In this document: positions 5,628 through 13,318 of the stretch, piece after piece
How the letters are laid out: every line of letters begins with the position of its first letter
Position numbering within the stretch: the stretch's first letter is position 1
Assembly (NCBI GenBank): GCA_016794765.1
Contig: JAEUJG010000219.1
Span: 1-13,318 of the forward strand
Direction of reading: 5' to 3'
Source: Spirochaetaceae bacterium
Lineage (GTDB): Bacteria; Spirochaetota; Spirochaetia; Treponematales; Rectinemataceae
DNA: 13,318 nt
Notes under the pieces: model-generated
Database searches by the model: none
What the model was told of the DNA's origin: nothing
What the model saw: the letters and a program-made list of their open reading frames with translations, nothing else
Translations under genes and position numbers: made by a program

Positions 5628-6740
5628 ATGTTCGACGCCATCTATGGTTTTCTCCGCGGCGCCGTAGGGTTTTCCCTCCTGGTCGCCGGCGGCACGATCC
5701 TCCTTTCCCATCCGAAGGAGCGCGGCCTCCGCGCCTTCGCGGCCCTCTACCTGGCCTGCGGCGCCCTGTTCACGATGAGCGCCCTCGACCCCCTCGCGCG
5801 CCTGCCCCTCGATCTCGACAACCTCCTCTTCCAAACCCTGATTTTCGTCCTTGGTTGGTCCCTCCTCGAAATGGCGCTCTACCTCTTCGGGAACGAGCGC
5901 CATAGGGGGAGCCGGCGGCGGCTCGTCGCGGCCGGCCTGGCCTACGAGGCCGCCCTCGTGCTCCTTCCCCTGTTGGATTATGTCCTCAAGCTGGAGCCCG
6001 CGATCCGCAACGTTGAGGACGGCCTGGCCAGAGGGCCGATCCACGCGGCGGCCGCGGTGGCCGCCTATGCCTGGCCGATCGCAGCCACGGCGGTTTCCCT
6101 CGCGATCGCGCGCTGGCAGCCCGGCGATCTCTCCGGCGGACGCCCCGAGTCGCGGCGTTTCCTCGCCGCCTTGGCCGGGGTTGGCGTCTTCCTGGCGGCG
6201 ATACTCGTGTTTTTGGCGCTCTCACTCCGAGTCCCGTACCGGGTTGGGCATCTTCTCCTGGAAATAATCCTTGTCGCCTTGTATTTCTACGTTGTCAAGA
6301 ATCCCCGTGTCCTTACGAAGCTTCGCACGGAAATCGGAAAGGAACACGAGCGCCGCCTCGTGCTCGGGGACGAAGAAGCGGCGGATATCGCCCGCAAGCT
6401 GGAGTCGCTGGTCCGGTCGATGGAGTTCATCGGTGACGAAAAGCTCGACCTGCGGTCGCTGGCGGCGCGGATCGGCGTTCCGGCGTACCGCCTCTCAAGC
6501 TACTTCGGCTCGCGGCTCGCGACCACCTTTCCCGCCTGGCGCAACAAGCAGCGCATCGCCTACGTGAAGCGGCGCATGACCGAGCGTCCCGACCTGACCA
6601 TCCTCGAAATCTCAGTGGAAGCCGGCTACACCTCCAAGGCGACCTTCAACACCCAGTTTTCCCGGAGCGAAGGAATGAGCCCGAGCGAGTTCAGGCGCAA
6701 GCTCGCAAACGGGCTGGAGAAGGTCCACGCCGCGGAATAA
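5628..6740 (+). CDS. Seven-TM membrane protein with C-terminal AraC-type DNA-binding domain
   Basis: A 370-residue one-component regulator. Seven hydrophobic helices are visible at about 8-26, 35-53, 66-87, 99-118, 138-160, 178-200 and 206-223. A linker of about 45 residues leads to a double HTH at about 262-360: LDLRSLAARIGVPAYRLSSY is the first HTH, and ILEISVEAGYTSKATFNTQF then GMSPSEFRRKL are the highly conserved second half of AraC/XylS proteins. The DNA-binding part would stay at the inner membrane face. I see no extracellular sensor domain; the TM bundle itself may sense a ligand or lipid. GAGG about seven to eight bases before ATG 5628 supports the start. Its target is unknown; the downstream envelope locus, 119 bases away on the same strand, is an obvious candidate. 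This arrangement is frequent in spirochaetes. Confidence 0.9.
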   Translation: MFDAIYGFLRGAVGFSLLVAGGTILLSHPKERGLRAFAALYLACGALFTMSALDPLARLPLDLDNLLFQTLIFVLGWSLLEMALYLFGNERHRGSRRRLVAAGLAYEAALVLLPLLDYVLKLEPAIRNVEDGLARGPIHAAAAVAAYAWPIAATAVSLAIARWQPGDLSGGRPESRRFLAALAGVGVFLAAILVFLALSLRVPYRVGHLLLEIILVALYFYVVKNPRVLTKLRTEIGKEHERRLVLGDEEAADIARKLESLVRSMEFIGDEKLDLRSLAARIGVPAYRLSSYFGSRLATTFPAWRNKQRIAYVKRRMTERPDLTILEISVEAGYTSKATFNTQFSRSEGMSPSEFRRKLANGLEKVHAAE

Positions 6741-6795
6741 ACGACCGCAAGAGTATGGATTCGTAAAACAAGACGACGAAGCGGCGTACCCACGC

Positions 6796-6801
6796 TATCC
6801 T
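6796..6801 (+). promoter_or_regulatory. Weak candidate -10 element for the envelope locus
   Basis: TATCCT (4 of 6 to consensus) with ACGACG at 6773-6778 (3 of 6) 17 bases upstream. It would give an untranslated leader of about 50 bases before ATG 6860, which has GGGAG eight bases upstream. The gap 6741-6859 shows no terminator for the AraC-type gene, so read-through is also possible. Confidence 0.25.
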
Positions 6802-6859
6802 GCCGGGTCGAACATCGCGAAAAATCCCAGTACCGCGGTTCACCCAGGGAGATGGCAAC

Positions 6860-9010
6860 ATGGCAGGACTCCTCCGTCGCACTCTTGCATTCACGGCCCT
6901 CGGCCTAGTCCTTTCCGGCGCCCTCGGCGCCCAGGATCGCGGCCTCGATCTCAATACGTACTACCACTATCCCTTCTCGATCGGCGGCCAATACCAGTCC
7001 TTGAGCCCCTTCGGGAACTACCGTTCCGCCTTTGACCTCTACGATCTCGCGGCGGTCCTGCGCTACCCCCTGCCGCGCCTGCCGACGCTGCAGCCCTCCC
7101 TGCAGGCGGGCGTCATCCAGTTCTCCCCCCGCGGCGACGACAAGGCCTGGGAACACAAGGACGCCTACGCCCTCCTCGGCGCCGCCTATTCGAACCGCTT
7201 TTCCAAGACCTTCGAACTCGGGGCCGACCTTTCGCTCGGCGCCTCGCTTTCCCTCTACCCGAAGCTGTTTCCCGAGACGGGCACGGTGGGCAACTACAAT
7301 TTCCTGGCCCAGGCCGGCGGGCGCCTCGCCCTCATCCCCTCCTACAACTTCGCGATAGAACTCAGCCCCTCGCTCAAGTACCTCAAGTCCCTCGGCGCGG
7401 TCGCGGATTTCGACGGCCTCATTCTCGGGGTGGGCCTTTCCTTCCAGATGCGGCTCGGCGAGGATCCCGACGCGCCCAAGGCGGCCCTCCGCAGCCTCAG
7501 GCTCGGCGACGCGGGCTCGACCGCCGTCTTTCCCGCGATGCAGAGCTGGTACGTGAAGAATCCCTTCGCCAAGATCCAGGTGACCAACACGGAAAGCTTC
7601 CCGGTCAGCAACGTGGAGCTGAGCTTCTTCCAGAAGGGCTACATGGACTCGCCGACCCTCTGCGCGCGCATCCCCGAGCTCAAGGCGGGGGAGAGCCGCG
7701 AGGTCGGTATCCTCGCCTCCTTCAACGCGGAAGTCTTCAAGAACGAGGGTCAGACCCCGCTCTCCGGCGAGGTCGTGGTGACCTATTCGGGGCGGGGCAG
7801 GGCGGGCGAGCAGCGCGCGACCCTGGCCTACGATCTCCAGGACAAGAGCGCCATCGTCTGGGACGACGACCGGAAGGCCGCCGCCTTCGTGACGCCCGCC
7901 GACGGGGCCTTGCGGAACTACGCGAGCTACGTGCGGCAAATCAACAAGGACCAGATCCAACCCGGCTACTCGGAGGCGGTGCAGTTCGCCTGTCAGGTCT
8001 TCCACGCCCTGGGCGAGATCGGCATCCTCTACCAGGTCGACCCGACCCAGCCCTTCGCCTCCGCCCGGGGAGGCAAGGTGTCGGTGGACTCGGTGAGCCT
8101 GCCCCGCCAGACCCTGAAGCGCATTACGGGCGACTGCGACGACCTCACGGTCCTCTACGCGAGCCTCCTCGAGTCCGCCGGCATCGACACGGCCCTCGTG
8201 ACGGTGCCGGGCCACATCTACGCGGCCTTCGCGACCAAGACGGCGGGCCGCGCCTTCGGCGACCTCCATCCCGACCGCTCGATGACCATCAACGTGGACG
8301 ACGAGCTCTGGATCCCCGTGGAGATCACGATGATCGGCAAGTCCGGCTTCGTGGACGCGTGGAGGAAGGGCGTCGAGGAATGGAGGGCGGCGGAGGCCGA
8401 TCCCTCTTCCCGGGGCTTTTATCCGATCCGGAAGGCGCAGGAGCTCTATCGGCCCGTCGGCCTCAAGGAGACCGACCTCGGGCTCCAGTACGGACGGAAG
8501 GAGCCGGTCGTGGCCAACGCGGTCCGCGACGTGGGCAAACTCGTGGACGCGGTGGCCGACGCCGCGCAGGCCCAGGCCAAGGCGACGGGCTCCAAGGAAG
8601 ACCAGAACCGCCTCGGCATCAAGCTCGCGCGCTTCGGCCGCTACGAGAAGGCCGCGGCCGCCTTCAGGCAAGCCGCGGCCCTCGATCCCTCCTTCGCCAG
8701 TCCCCGCCTCAATCTCGGCAACGTATACTTCCTTTCCAAGGACTACGCGAAGGCCCTGGCGGAGTACCAGAAGCTCGACCGGACCCTCTCGAACGGCGGC
8801 GCCGCGACGACCCTCGCCAGCCTCAGGCTCAACATCTCCAAGTGCTACAACGCCCTAGGCGACTATGCCAAGGCCGGCGAATTCCTGGCCAAGGCGACGG
8901 AGCTCGATCCGAGCCTCGGCGAGAAGTTCGCCTATCTCGCCGCCGCCGAGGGTTCGGGGAGCCGGGCCGGGGACGCGACGGCCGACCGCGGACCGGTTTT
9001 CGAGGAGTGA
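6860..9010 (+). CDS. Secreted beta-rich/transglutaminase-like/TPR protein, probably outer-membrane associated
   Basis: A 716-residue protein. Residues 1-24 are a Sec signal peptide (cleavage near ALGA-Q). Residues about 28-200 are alternating beta-strands rich in Tyr/Phe, ending LILGVGLSFQMRLG, suggesting a small outer-membrane barrel. Residues about 225-330 look Ig-like (IQVTNTESFPVSNVELSFF). Residues about 360-500 carry a transglutaminase-like core: Cys426 in GDCDDLTVLYASLLESAGI, His452 in VPGHIYAAF and Glu488 in LWIPVEIT, the Cys-His-acid order of the papain-like fold. Glu stands where Asp is more usual. Residues about 577-695 form three TPRs (GRYEKAAAAFRQAAALDP, KDYAKALAEYQKLD, GDYAKAGEFLAKATELDP). 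The enzymatic part may be a peptidase, a cross-linker or only a binding fold. ATG 6860 has GGGAG upstream. Eight bases separate its stop from the LVIVD lipoprotein start, so the two are cotranscribed. Confidence 0.85.
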   Translation: MAGLLRRTLAFTALGLVLSGALGAQDRGLDLNTYYHYPFSIGGQYQSLSPFGNYRSAFDLYDLAAVLRYPLPRLPTLQPSLQAGVIQFSPRGDDKAWEHKDAYALLGAAYSNRFSKTFELGADLSLGASLSLYPKLFPETGTVGNYNFLAQAGGRLALIPSYNFAIELSPSLKYLKSLGAVADFDGLILGVGLSFQMRLGEDPDAPKAALRSLRLGDAGSTAVFPAMQSWYVKNPFAKIQVTNTESFPVSNVELSFFQKGYMDSPTLCARIPELKAGESREVGILASFNAEVFKNEGQTPLSGEVVVTYSGRGRAGEQRATLAYDLQDKSAIVWDDDRKAAAFVTPADGALRNYASYVRQINKDQIQPGYSEAVQFACQVFHALGEIGILYQVDPTQPFASARGGKVSVDSVSLPRQTLKRITGDCDDLTVLYASLLESAGIDTALVTVPGHIYAAFATKTAGRAFGDLHPDRSMTINVDDELWIPVEITMIGKSGFVDAWRKGVEEWRAAEADPSSRGFYPIRKAQELYRPVGLKETDLGLQYGRKEPVVANAVRDVGKLVDAVADAAQAQAKATGSKEDQNRLGIKLARFGRYEKAAAAFRQAAALDPSFASPRLNLGNVYFLSKDYAKALAEYQKLDRTLSNGGAATTLASLRLNISKCYNALGDYAKAGEFLAKATELDPSLGEKFAYLAAAEGSGSRAGDATADRGPVFEE

Positions 9011-9018
9011 GGCGCCGC

Positions 9019-11526
9019 ATGAAGAGGAGACTTGCCGGCGCGGTCGCGCTTTCCCTCCTGTTCGGCACGGCCTGTAAAATGCCGCTTCTGACGAAGGAGA
9101 TGATGGCGGTGGCCAAGGACACGAGCGGCTTGGTGATGGTGGCAGGAAACGCCCGGGTGGTCGCCGAATGGGTCGCGGACCCGATGGCCACGTACACGCT
9201 GTATTATACGACGAACGGCACGACGGCGCTTCCGGAGAACGGCAGCTCGATGAGCGACGTAAAGCCCGGCACGGCCATCGACGATTTGGTCAACGGCAAC
9301 CTTCATTCCTTTCTCCTGGTCGCCCGATACGCCAACGGGAACGAAAAACGTCTGGGACCGGTCAACGTGATTCCGCTTTCCGCCCGAAGCCTCACTCCGG
9401 TCGTATCGAACGACGGCATGGATCTCGCCCTGGAATGGCCGTCCATAGCCGGCGCGACCAGCTTTCGGCTCTACCGCAGCCTGCAGCCCACAGGCCAGTA
9501 TTCCCTGATCGGCGAGGTCTTCGGCACCAAATATCTTGATTCGGGACTCCTGCCCGATACGACCTATTATTACCAAGTCGAGCCCTCCGACGTGATCGGC
9601 GCCCGGAGCGAAGCCGGCGCCGGGCGGGTCGCGGGCAGGGGAACCACCGACCAGGTGATCGACGAACGCGCCGTCAACAACCATACGAAGACCGTACCCG
9701 ACGCCTCCGGCGCCTATGCTTATTCCCTTGGCGACTCGGCGGAGGTCCAAATCCTCGATCTCGGCGCGAAGGGGATGCCGACGATCGGTTCGTTCACGCT
9801 TCCTTCGGGACAAGGCGCTCGTGATGCTGTCGTGGACGGCGACAGGCTTTGCGTGATCTCGTACCGGTCCGCCTACGTCTATGACATCGGGGATCCGCGG
9901 AATCCGATTCTCTCGGCCTCGTACCTTGACGGCAGCTACCAAAAAGCCTTCGAGGCCGTATCGATCAAGGCCAATTATATTTATCTGCTTGGCCGCCCGG
10001 GGCTGGAAATCATGGAGATTTCCGGAACGAGCATTGTTCCTCGAAAGGTGATCGGAGGCCCTTGGTCCCAGGTGGAGTGGCTGGTCGTCGCGGGCAATTA
10101 CGCCTACGTTTGCCCTTATACCGGCTCTTCGGGCTCAGTCCTGATCGAGCGCTTCGACATCAGCGATCCCGCCAATCCCGTCGTCAAGACCTCCTTCACG
10201 CTCCCGGGGTACTTGAGTTCCAGTTGCGGACTGGGGCTGGGAAACTATCTTTACTTCGTCGCGCAAGGGGCGCCCGGGACGCGTGTCCATGTCTTGGATT
10301 GTAGTTCCGCCGCCACGATGAGCCTTTGGAAGTCCTTCCCGGTAAGCGTCGGCGTGCAAGACATCAAGATTCTGGGTTCCAGCCTCGTCACCGTCGAATT
10401 CAACTCGGCCTTTAAAAGCCTTCATACCTACTCCATCGCGAATCTCGACGCGGTGGTGCCTGTCAGCAGCACCTTGCTTGGCGATTATCCATATGGCTTT
10501 GAGCTCAATGGCACGATCGCCCTTGTACGTTACGGCCAGGGTCTAGCCAAGGTCGGCACGGGCTTGCCCCAAGCGCAGGTCCGCTACGCTTCGCCGGGGA
10601 TCGGCTCGGGCGGCATCGCCGTTTCCGGGAGCGACGCATTTTCCTCCGTCTTCGTCGGCGCGCCGGCGTATTCGATCCTGAAAACCCACGATCTGTCCTC
10701 GAGCTCTTTCTCCGCTTGGTCGGAAAAGTCGGGGGAACAACTGTCCCTGGGCTTTCTCGGCCAATGCATGGCGGTCAGCGGAGTAGCCGGCAGCGCCGGC
10801 CGCTGTCTCTATGTCTCGGGCGACAACCAATCCCTCTCCGATCTTCACATCGTGGATCTCGAGAAGCGGACGGTCAAACGATGGGGGACCACCGGCAGGA
10901 TCAGCGCGATACGTTTCTACGGCGCCTACGCGTATATCGCGCAGGGCGAGAGCGGTGTCGAGATCCTTGACGCGAGCGACCCCCTCAATCCCCGCTCGAT
11001 AAACCGACTGCCCAGCAAGGGCAGCGCGACCGACATCGACATTTCGGGCGGCTACGCCTACGTAAGCATGGGGGCCGGAGGCGTCTGCGTCTACAGTCTG
11101 CGCGATCCCTCGCGTCCGCAGTTCATCCAATCCTTGGGGGGCATGAGCGCGGCGCGGTGCCTCAAGGTCTATGGATCCTACCTCTACGTCACGGACGGAG
11201 GCTCGCTCCGGGTCGTCAACATCTCCGATCCCAAGGCTCCCTATCTCAAGGATTCCATTCCCGTGGGGGGAGCCTATGTCTCGACCATGGCTATAGCGGG
11301 GAACAAGGCGATACTCGGAATCCAGGCCAACAACATGCAGCCGCTCATCGCGAGCTTTGTCGACCTCATGCTCCCCGACAAGCCGGTCGTGGTCGGACAA
11401 CTCCAGACGCGAGGCGGCAATGGCGGAAACTTGCCGGAAATGCGGTCATACGGCTCCCACGTACTCGCGCCCCAGCTCATGGCGGGATCCCAAGAGCAGG
11501 CCTTCATGGCCATCGAACTAAGGTGA
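9019..11526 (+). CDS. Lipoprotein with two FnIII-like domains and LVIVD-repeat beta-propeller
   Basis: An 835-residue protein. MKRRLAGAVALSLLFGTAC is a lipoprotein signal with a loose lipobox (F-G-T-A-C); Cys19 would be lipidated. Lys at +2 gives no inner-membrane retention signal in the E. coli sense. Two fibronectin-III-like domains follow at about 37-120 (VVAEWVADPMATYTLYYTTN) and 124-208 (LALEWPSIAGATSFRLYRS, TTYYYQVEPSD). Residues about 228-835 contain some 14 blade-like repeats, e.g. GAYAYIAQGESGVEILDASD, GGYAYVSMGAGGVCVY, GSYLYVTDGGSLRVVNISDP: the LVIVD pattern (YAYV, then V-x-I-x-D-x-SDP-x-x-P). Fourteen repeats would suit two seven-bladed propellers. TGAGG overlapping the upstream stop is its ribosome-binding site, so translation is coupled. 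The frame is open far upstream of 9019, but that part is a shadow of the preceding gene. No catalytic residues are recognisable; the role is probably adhesive or structural at the cell surface. Confidence 0.88.
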   Translation: MKRRLAGAVALSLLFGTACKMPLLTKEMMAVAKDTSGLVMVAGNARVVAEWVADPMATYTLYYTTNGTTALPENGSSMSDVKPGTAIDDLVNGNLHSFLLVARYANGNEKRLGPVNVIPLSARSLTPVVSNDGMDLALEWPSIAGATSFRLYRSLQPTGQYSLIGEVFGTKYLDSGLLPDTTYYYQVEPSDVIGARSEAGAGRVAGRGTTDQVIDERAVNNHTKTVPDASGAYAYSLGDSAEVQILDLGAKGMPTIGSFTLPSGQGARDAVVDGDRLCVISYRSAYVYDIGDPRNPILSASYLDGSYQKAFEAVSIKANYIYLLGRPGLEIMEISGTSIVPRKVIGGPWSQVEWLVVAGNYAYVCPYTGSSGSVLIERFDISDPANPVVKTSFTLPGYLSSSCGLGLGNYLYFVAQGAPGTRVHVLDCSSAATMSLWKSFPVSVGVQDIKILGSSLVTVEFNSAFKSLHTYSIANLDAVVPVSSTLLGDYPYGFELNGTIALVRYGQGLAKVGTGLPQAQVRYASPGIGSGGIAVSGSDAFSSVFVGAPAYSILKTHDLSSSSFSAWSEKSGEQLSLGFLGQCMAVSGVAGSAGRCLYVSGDNQSLSDLHIVDLEKRTVKRWGTTGRISAIRFYGAYAYIAQGESGVEILDASDPLNPRSINRLPSKGSATDIDISGGYAYVSMGAGGVCVYSLRDPSRPQFIQSLGGMSAARCLKVYGSYLYVTDGGSLRVVNISDPKAPYLKDSIPVGGAYVSTMAIAGNKAILGIQANNMQPLIASFVDLMLPDKPVVVGQLQTRGGNGGNLPEMRSYGSHVLAPQLMAGSQEQAFMAIELR

Positions 11527-11665
11527 GCAAGAATCCTGCCCGCATGATTCCGTGTGTCGCGGATCACCGGCCGCGAGCCGTCAAATCGCCTCCGGACGAG
11601 CGCGATGCCGCGCCGGGGTGCGCCGAGGCCATTTTCTGATGAGACTTCGAGAACGGAGGGAGACC
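11527..11665 (+). other. Intergenic spacer between the two lipoprotein genes
   Basis: This is the longest gene-free stretch in the window, 139 bases. I see no hairpin with a T-run and no convincing -35/-10 pair. The only clear element is GGAGGGAG (11656-11663), the ribosome-binding site of the next gene. The downstream gene may therefore be read through from upstream. Confidence 0.5.
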
Positions 11666-13318
11666 ATGAGTCATCGTGCCGCGCTTTCCTGCGTCTTGGC
11701 GGCGGCGCTTTCGTGCGCCTGCAAGATGCCCCTTGTCACTCCGCAAATGGTGGAATCCGCCAAGGATTCCGCCGGCTTGACCGCGGCCGCTTCGAACAAG
11801 ACGGTCCTCCTTGATTGGGTGCCCGACCCTACGGTCGCATCCTATAGTCTCAGGTTCACGAGAAACGGGAGCCTCCCCTCATCGACCAACGGGGAAAGCC
11901 TTGCGGACGTGAAACCTCCCTTGAAGGTCTCGGGGCTCGCGAACGGCAATCTCCATCTTTTCACGGTGACGGCGACCTTTCCAGGAGGACAGACCAAGGA
12001 GCTTGGCCTCGTCCGGGCGATACCCCTGTCCGCCGCCTCGCTCGCACCCCAGGCGAAAGGCGAGATCGGGCAGATTCGGGTACGGTGGCCCGCGATCGCG
12101 GCGACCGACAGCTTCCTGGTCGAACGAAGGTCGGGAGAAGCGGGAAGCTTCGTGAACCTCGGGGTCGTCTCGGGTTGCGAGTACATCGACCGGGATGTCG
12201 CGGACGGCGTCGATTACTACTACCGGATCAAGCCCGCGGCCTTTGCCGACCTGGCGAGCGAAGCGAACGCGGCCCGGCCGGCGATGGCCATGAAGTCGGC
12301 CTATCTCGCCCAAGCCCTGCCTTCCGCGGATCGCAGCCTGGACATCGGGACGAGCGGGAATTTCGCCTATGTCGCCGAAGGGACGAAAGGTTTTCGCGTA
12401 ATGAACATCCAGGATCCGGCCAATCCGGTCGATCTCGGAACATTCGCCTTGCCTATGGGCGCCGGCCTGACCGAAGTGACCGAACTGGCGGTTTCAGGCA
12501 CGTGGCTGTGCCTCGTCGGGAGCGGACCCCTTGTGGTTTATAAACTCAACACCACCACCGGCGCGGCGACGTTTCATCTTTCCGTCACGGTGCAAAAGCC
12601 CTACGCGGGGGCGAGCGACCAGGCCGCGAGGGCCGTCGCCATCAAGGGCGACTACGCCTATGTCGCCTGCAACAGCCAAGGTGTCCAAGTCGTCAACCTG
12701 AACACCGGCGCCATCATCCAGACCCTTGATTCCGGTCTCGAAGCGAATGTTTGGGATGTCGTGGTCTACAAGGACGCCTATCTCGTCGTCCAGACCAACA
12801 GCTATGTCGGTCCCGGCAATCCGCTCAACTCCGTCGTGATCAAGGTCTATTCGATCGCCGCAAACGGAAGTCTCGTGGGCCTTGGCGCAGGGGCCACAAA
12901 AAGCCTGGGGATATGGATGGACCCCAGAGCCACTCTCGCCGTCGCCGGCGACATCCTCCATGTCCTTGTCTACCAGAAGTGGGTGACCCTTTCCTTGGCC
13001 ACTCCGGCGACGCCTGTCCTCCTCTCGACAAAAAGCTTTGCCCCCGCGGCCATGGGCATAAATATCGCCGGCAATCGCTGTCTCGTGTTCGGCGAACGCT
13101 ACGGCGCCCAAAGCGCCCTGGCCTACGAGTACGATGTCGCCGATCCGGCCAATCCGGTCTTGGCCGCGAGCTACGAGCTTCCGATGGGCGGGTGGGGCGC
13201 GGCGATCCGCGATTCGGCCATCCTGATCGCCGCCGACGGCGGCGGGGTCCAGGTCGTCCGCGATCCGCGGCGCTTCGCCGCCAAGAAGGGTTTCCTCAGG
13301 CTCGCGGGCAACGGCGAG
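11666..13318 (+). CDS. Paralogous FnIII/LVIVD-repeat lipoprotein (3' end beyond the window)
   Basis: Open from ATG 11666 (GGAGGGAG upstream) to the last base, giving 551 residues with no stop. MSHRAALSCVLAAALSCAC is a lipoprotein signal peptide with two candidate cysteines; Cys19 is preferred because the following KMPL and the next 100 residues align without gaps to the preceding lipoprotein (Cys19-Lys-Met-Pro-Leu, then AKD, WV-x-DP at 51-55, NGNLH). Two FnIII-like domains lie at about 37-120 and 124-208 (IRVRWPAIAATDSFLVERRS, VDYYYRIKPA). LVIVD-type repeats follow from about residue 228: GNFAYVAEGTKGFRVMNIQD, GDYAYVACNSQGVQVVNL, YEYDVADPANPV, VQVVRDP. An 18-bp identical stretch encoding the DPANPV motif occurs at 12413-12430 and 13142-13159. 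It is a tandem duplicate that has diverged strongly in the propeller. Function is unknown; surface or outer-membrane location is inferred. Confidence 0.87.
   Translation, partial: MSHRAALSCVLAAALSCACKMPLVTPQMVESAKDSAGLTAAASNKTVLLDWVPDPTVASYSLRFTRNGSLPSSTNGESLADVKPPLKVSGLANGNLHLFTVTATFPGGQTKELGLVRAIPLSAASLAPQAKGEIGQIRVRWPAIAATDSFLVERRSGEAGSFVNLGVVSGCEYIDRDVADGVDYYYRIKPAAFADLASEANAARPAMAMKSAYLAQALPSADRSLDIGTSGNFAYVAEGTKGFRVMNIQDPANPVDLGTFALPMGAGLTEVTELAVSGTWLCLVGSGPLVVYKLNTTTGAATFHLSVTVQKPYAGASDQAARAVAIKGDYAYVACNSQGVQVVNLNTGAIIQTLDSGLEANVWDVVVYKDAYLVVQTNSYVGPGNPLNSVVIKVYSIAANGSLVGLGAGATKSLGIWMDPRATLAVAGDILHVLVYQKWVTLSLATPATPVLLSTKSFAPAAMGINIAGNRCLVFGERYGAQSALAYEYDVADPANPVLAASYELPMGGWGAAIRDSAILIAADGGGVQVVRDPRRFAAKKGFLRLAGNGE
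12413..12430 (+). repeat. Copy 1 of an 18-bp exact direct repeat inside the second lipoprotein gene
   Basis: GATCCGGCCAATCCGGTC occurs here and again at 13142-13159, 729 bases (243 codons) apart and in the same frame. It encodes the DPANPV part of an LVIVD blade. The first lipoprotein gene uses a near-copy for the same residues near 10165. It reflects blade duplication or codon preference, not a mobile element. Confidence 0.8.
13142..13159 (+). repeat. Copy 2 of the 18-bp exact direct repeat
   Basis: This copy is identical to 12413-12430 and in the same reading frame, again encoding DPANPV of an LVIVD blade. The flanking sequence differs, so the repeated unit is the motif itself. Confidence 0.8.

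Noticed and set aside
3623..5641. A 672-codon open frame on the minus strand opposite pepF
   Set aside because: It is the antisense shadow of pepF: GC-rich codon bias keeps the opposite frame free of stops. The translation shows no recognisable domain, and pepF has an intact zinc site, promoter and terminator.
6905..8671. A 588-codon open frame on the minus strand opposite the transglutaminase-like gene
   Set aside because: Same GC-driven shadow effect; the product is a low-information string rich in Gly, Glu, Arg and Val, while the plus-strand frame has a signal peptide, catalytic motifs and TPRs.
8359..9018. Upstream extension of the first lipoprotein frame to a start at 8359
   Set aside because: This stretch overlaps the preceding gene in another frame and is Arg/Gly/Pro-rich noise. 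ATG 9019 begins a lipoprotein signal matched by the paralogue.
12413..13159. The 18-bp direct repeat as a mobile-element or recombination site
   Set aside because: Both copies are in frame and encode the same LVIVD motif residues, so protein-level repetition explains them.

Overview
The window is about 13.3 kb of GC-rich, densely coding DNA from a diderm (Gram-negative-type) bacterium. It carries ten genes; two of them run off the edges. The secreted proteins, lipoproteins and probable outer-membrane protein point to a diderm envelope. A seven-TM/AraC-HTH fusion (an architecture familiar from spirochaetes), a loose lipobox and LVIVD-propeller lipoproteins make a high-GC spirochaete the best guess. 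No rRNA or other phylogenetic marker settles this. I saw no tRNA, rRNA, CRISPR array, insertion sequence or phage gene, and no gene-free stretch exceeds about 140 bases.

Left part (1-2635, + strand): the C-terminal third of glutaminyl-tRNA synthetase ends at a very strong UUCG-loop terminator. Next comes a compact set: an ECF-like sigma factor, a single-TM protein overlapping it by 14 bases, and a four-TM MotA/TolQ/ExbB-like protein. This resembles a sigma factor with a membrane-bound regulator and a small membrane effector. A secreted single-domain rhodanese follows, probably from its own promoter.

Middle (2744-6740): a second ECF sigma factor and a small two-TM protein form a minus-strand operon convergent with the rhodanese. 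Divergent from it is an oligoendopeptidase F family zinc peptidase (pepF), whose near-consensus promoter ends only six bases before the ATG, suggesting a leaderless mRNA. A canonical hairpin terminator closes pepF. After it lies a seven-TM protein with a C-terminal AraC DNA-binding domain, probably a one-component membrane sensor-regulator.

Right part (6860-13318, + strand): an envelope locus. A 716-residue secreted protein combines a beta-rich, barrel-like N-terminus, an Ig-like middle, a transglutaminase-like Cys/His/Glu core and C-terminal TPRs. Eight bases later begins an 835-residue lipoprotein with two fibronectin-III-like domains and about 14 LVIVD-type propeller blades. After 139 bases comes a colinear paralogue with the same Cys-Lys-Met-Pro-Leu mature N-terminus, cut by the window edge. 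This tandem, next to a membrane-bound AraC regulator, is the most unusual part of the window. A surface display or processing role is inference only.
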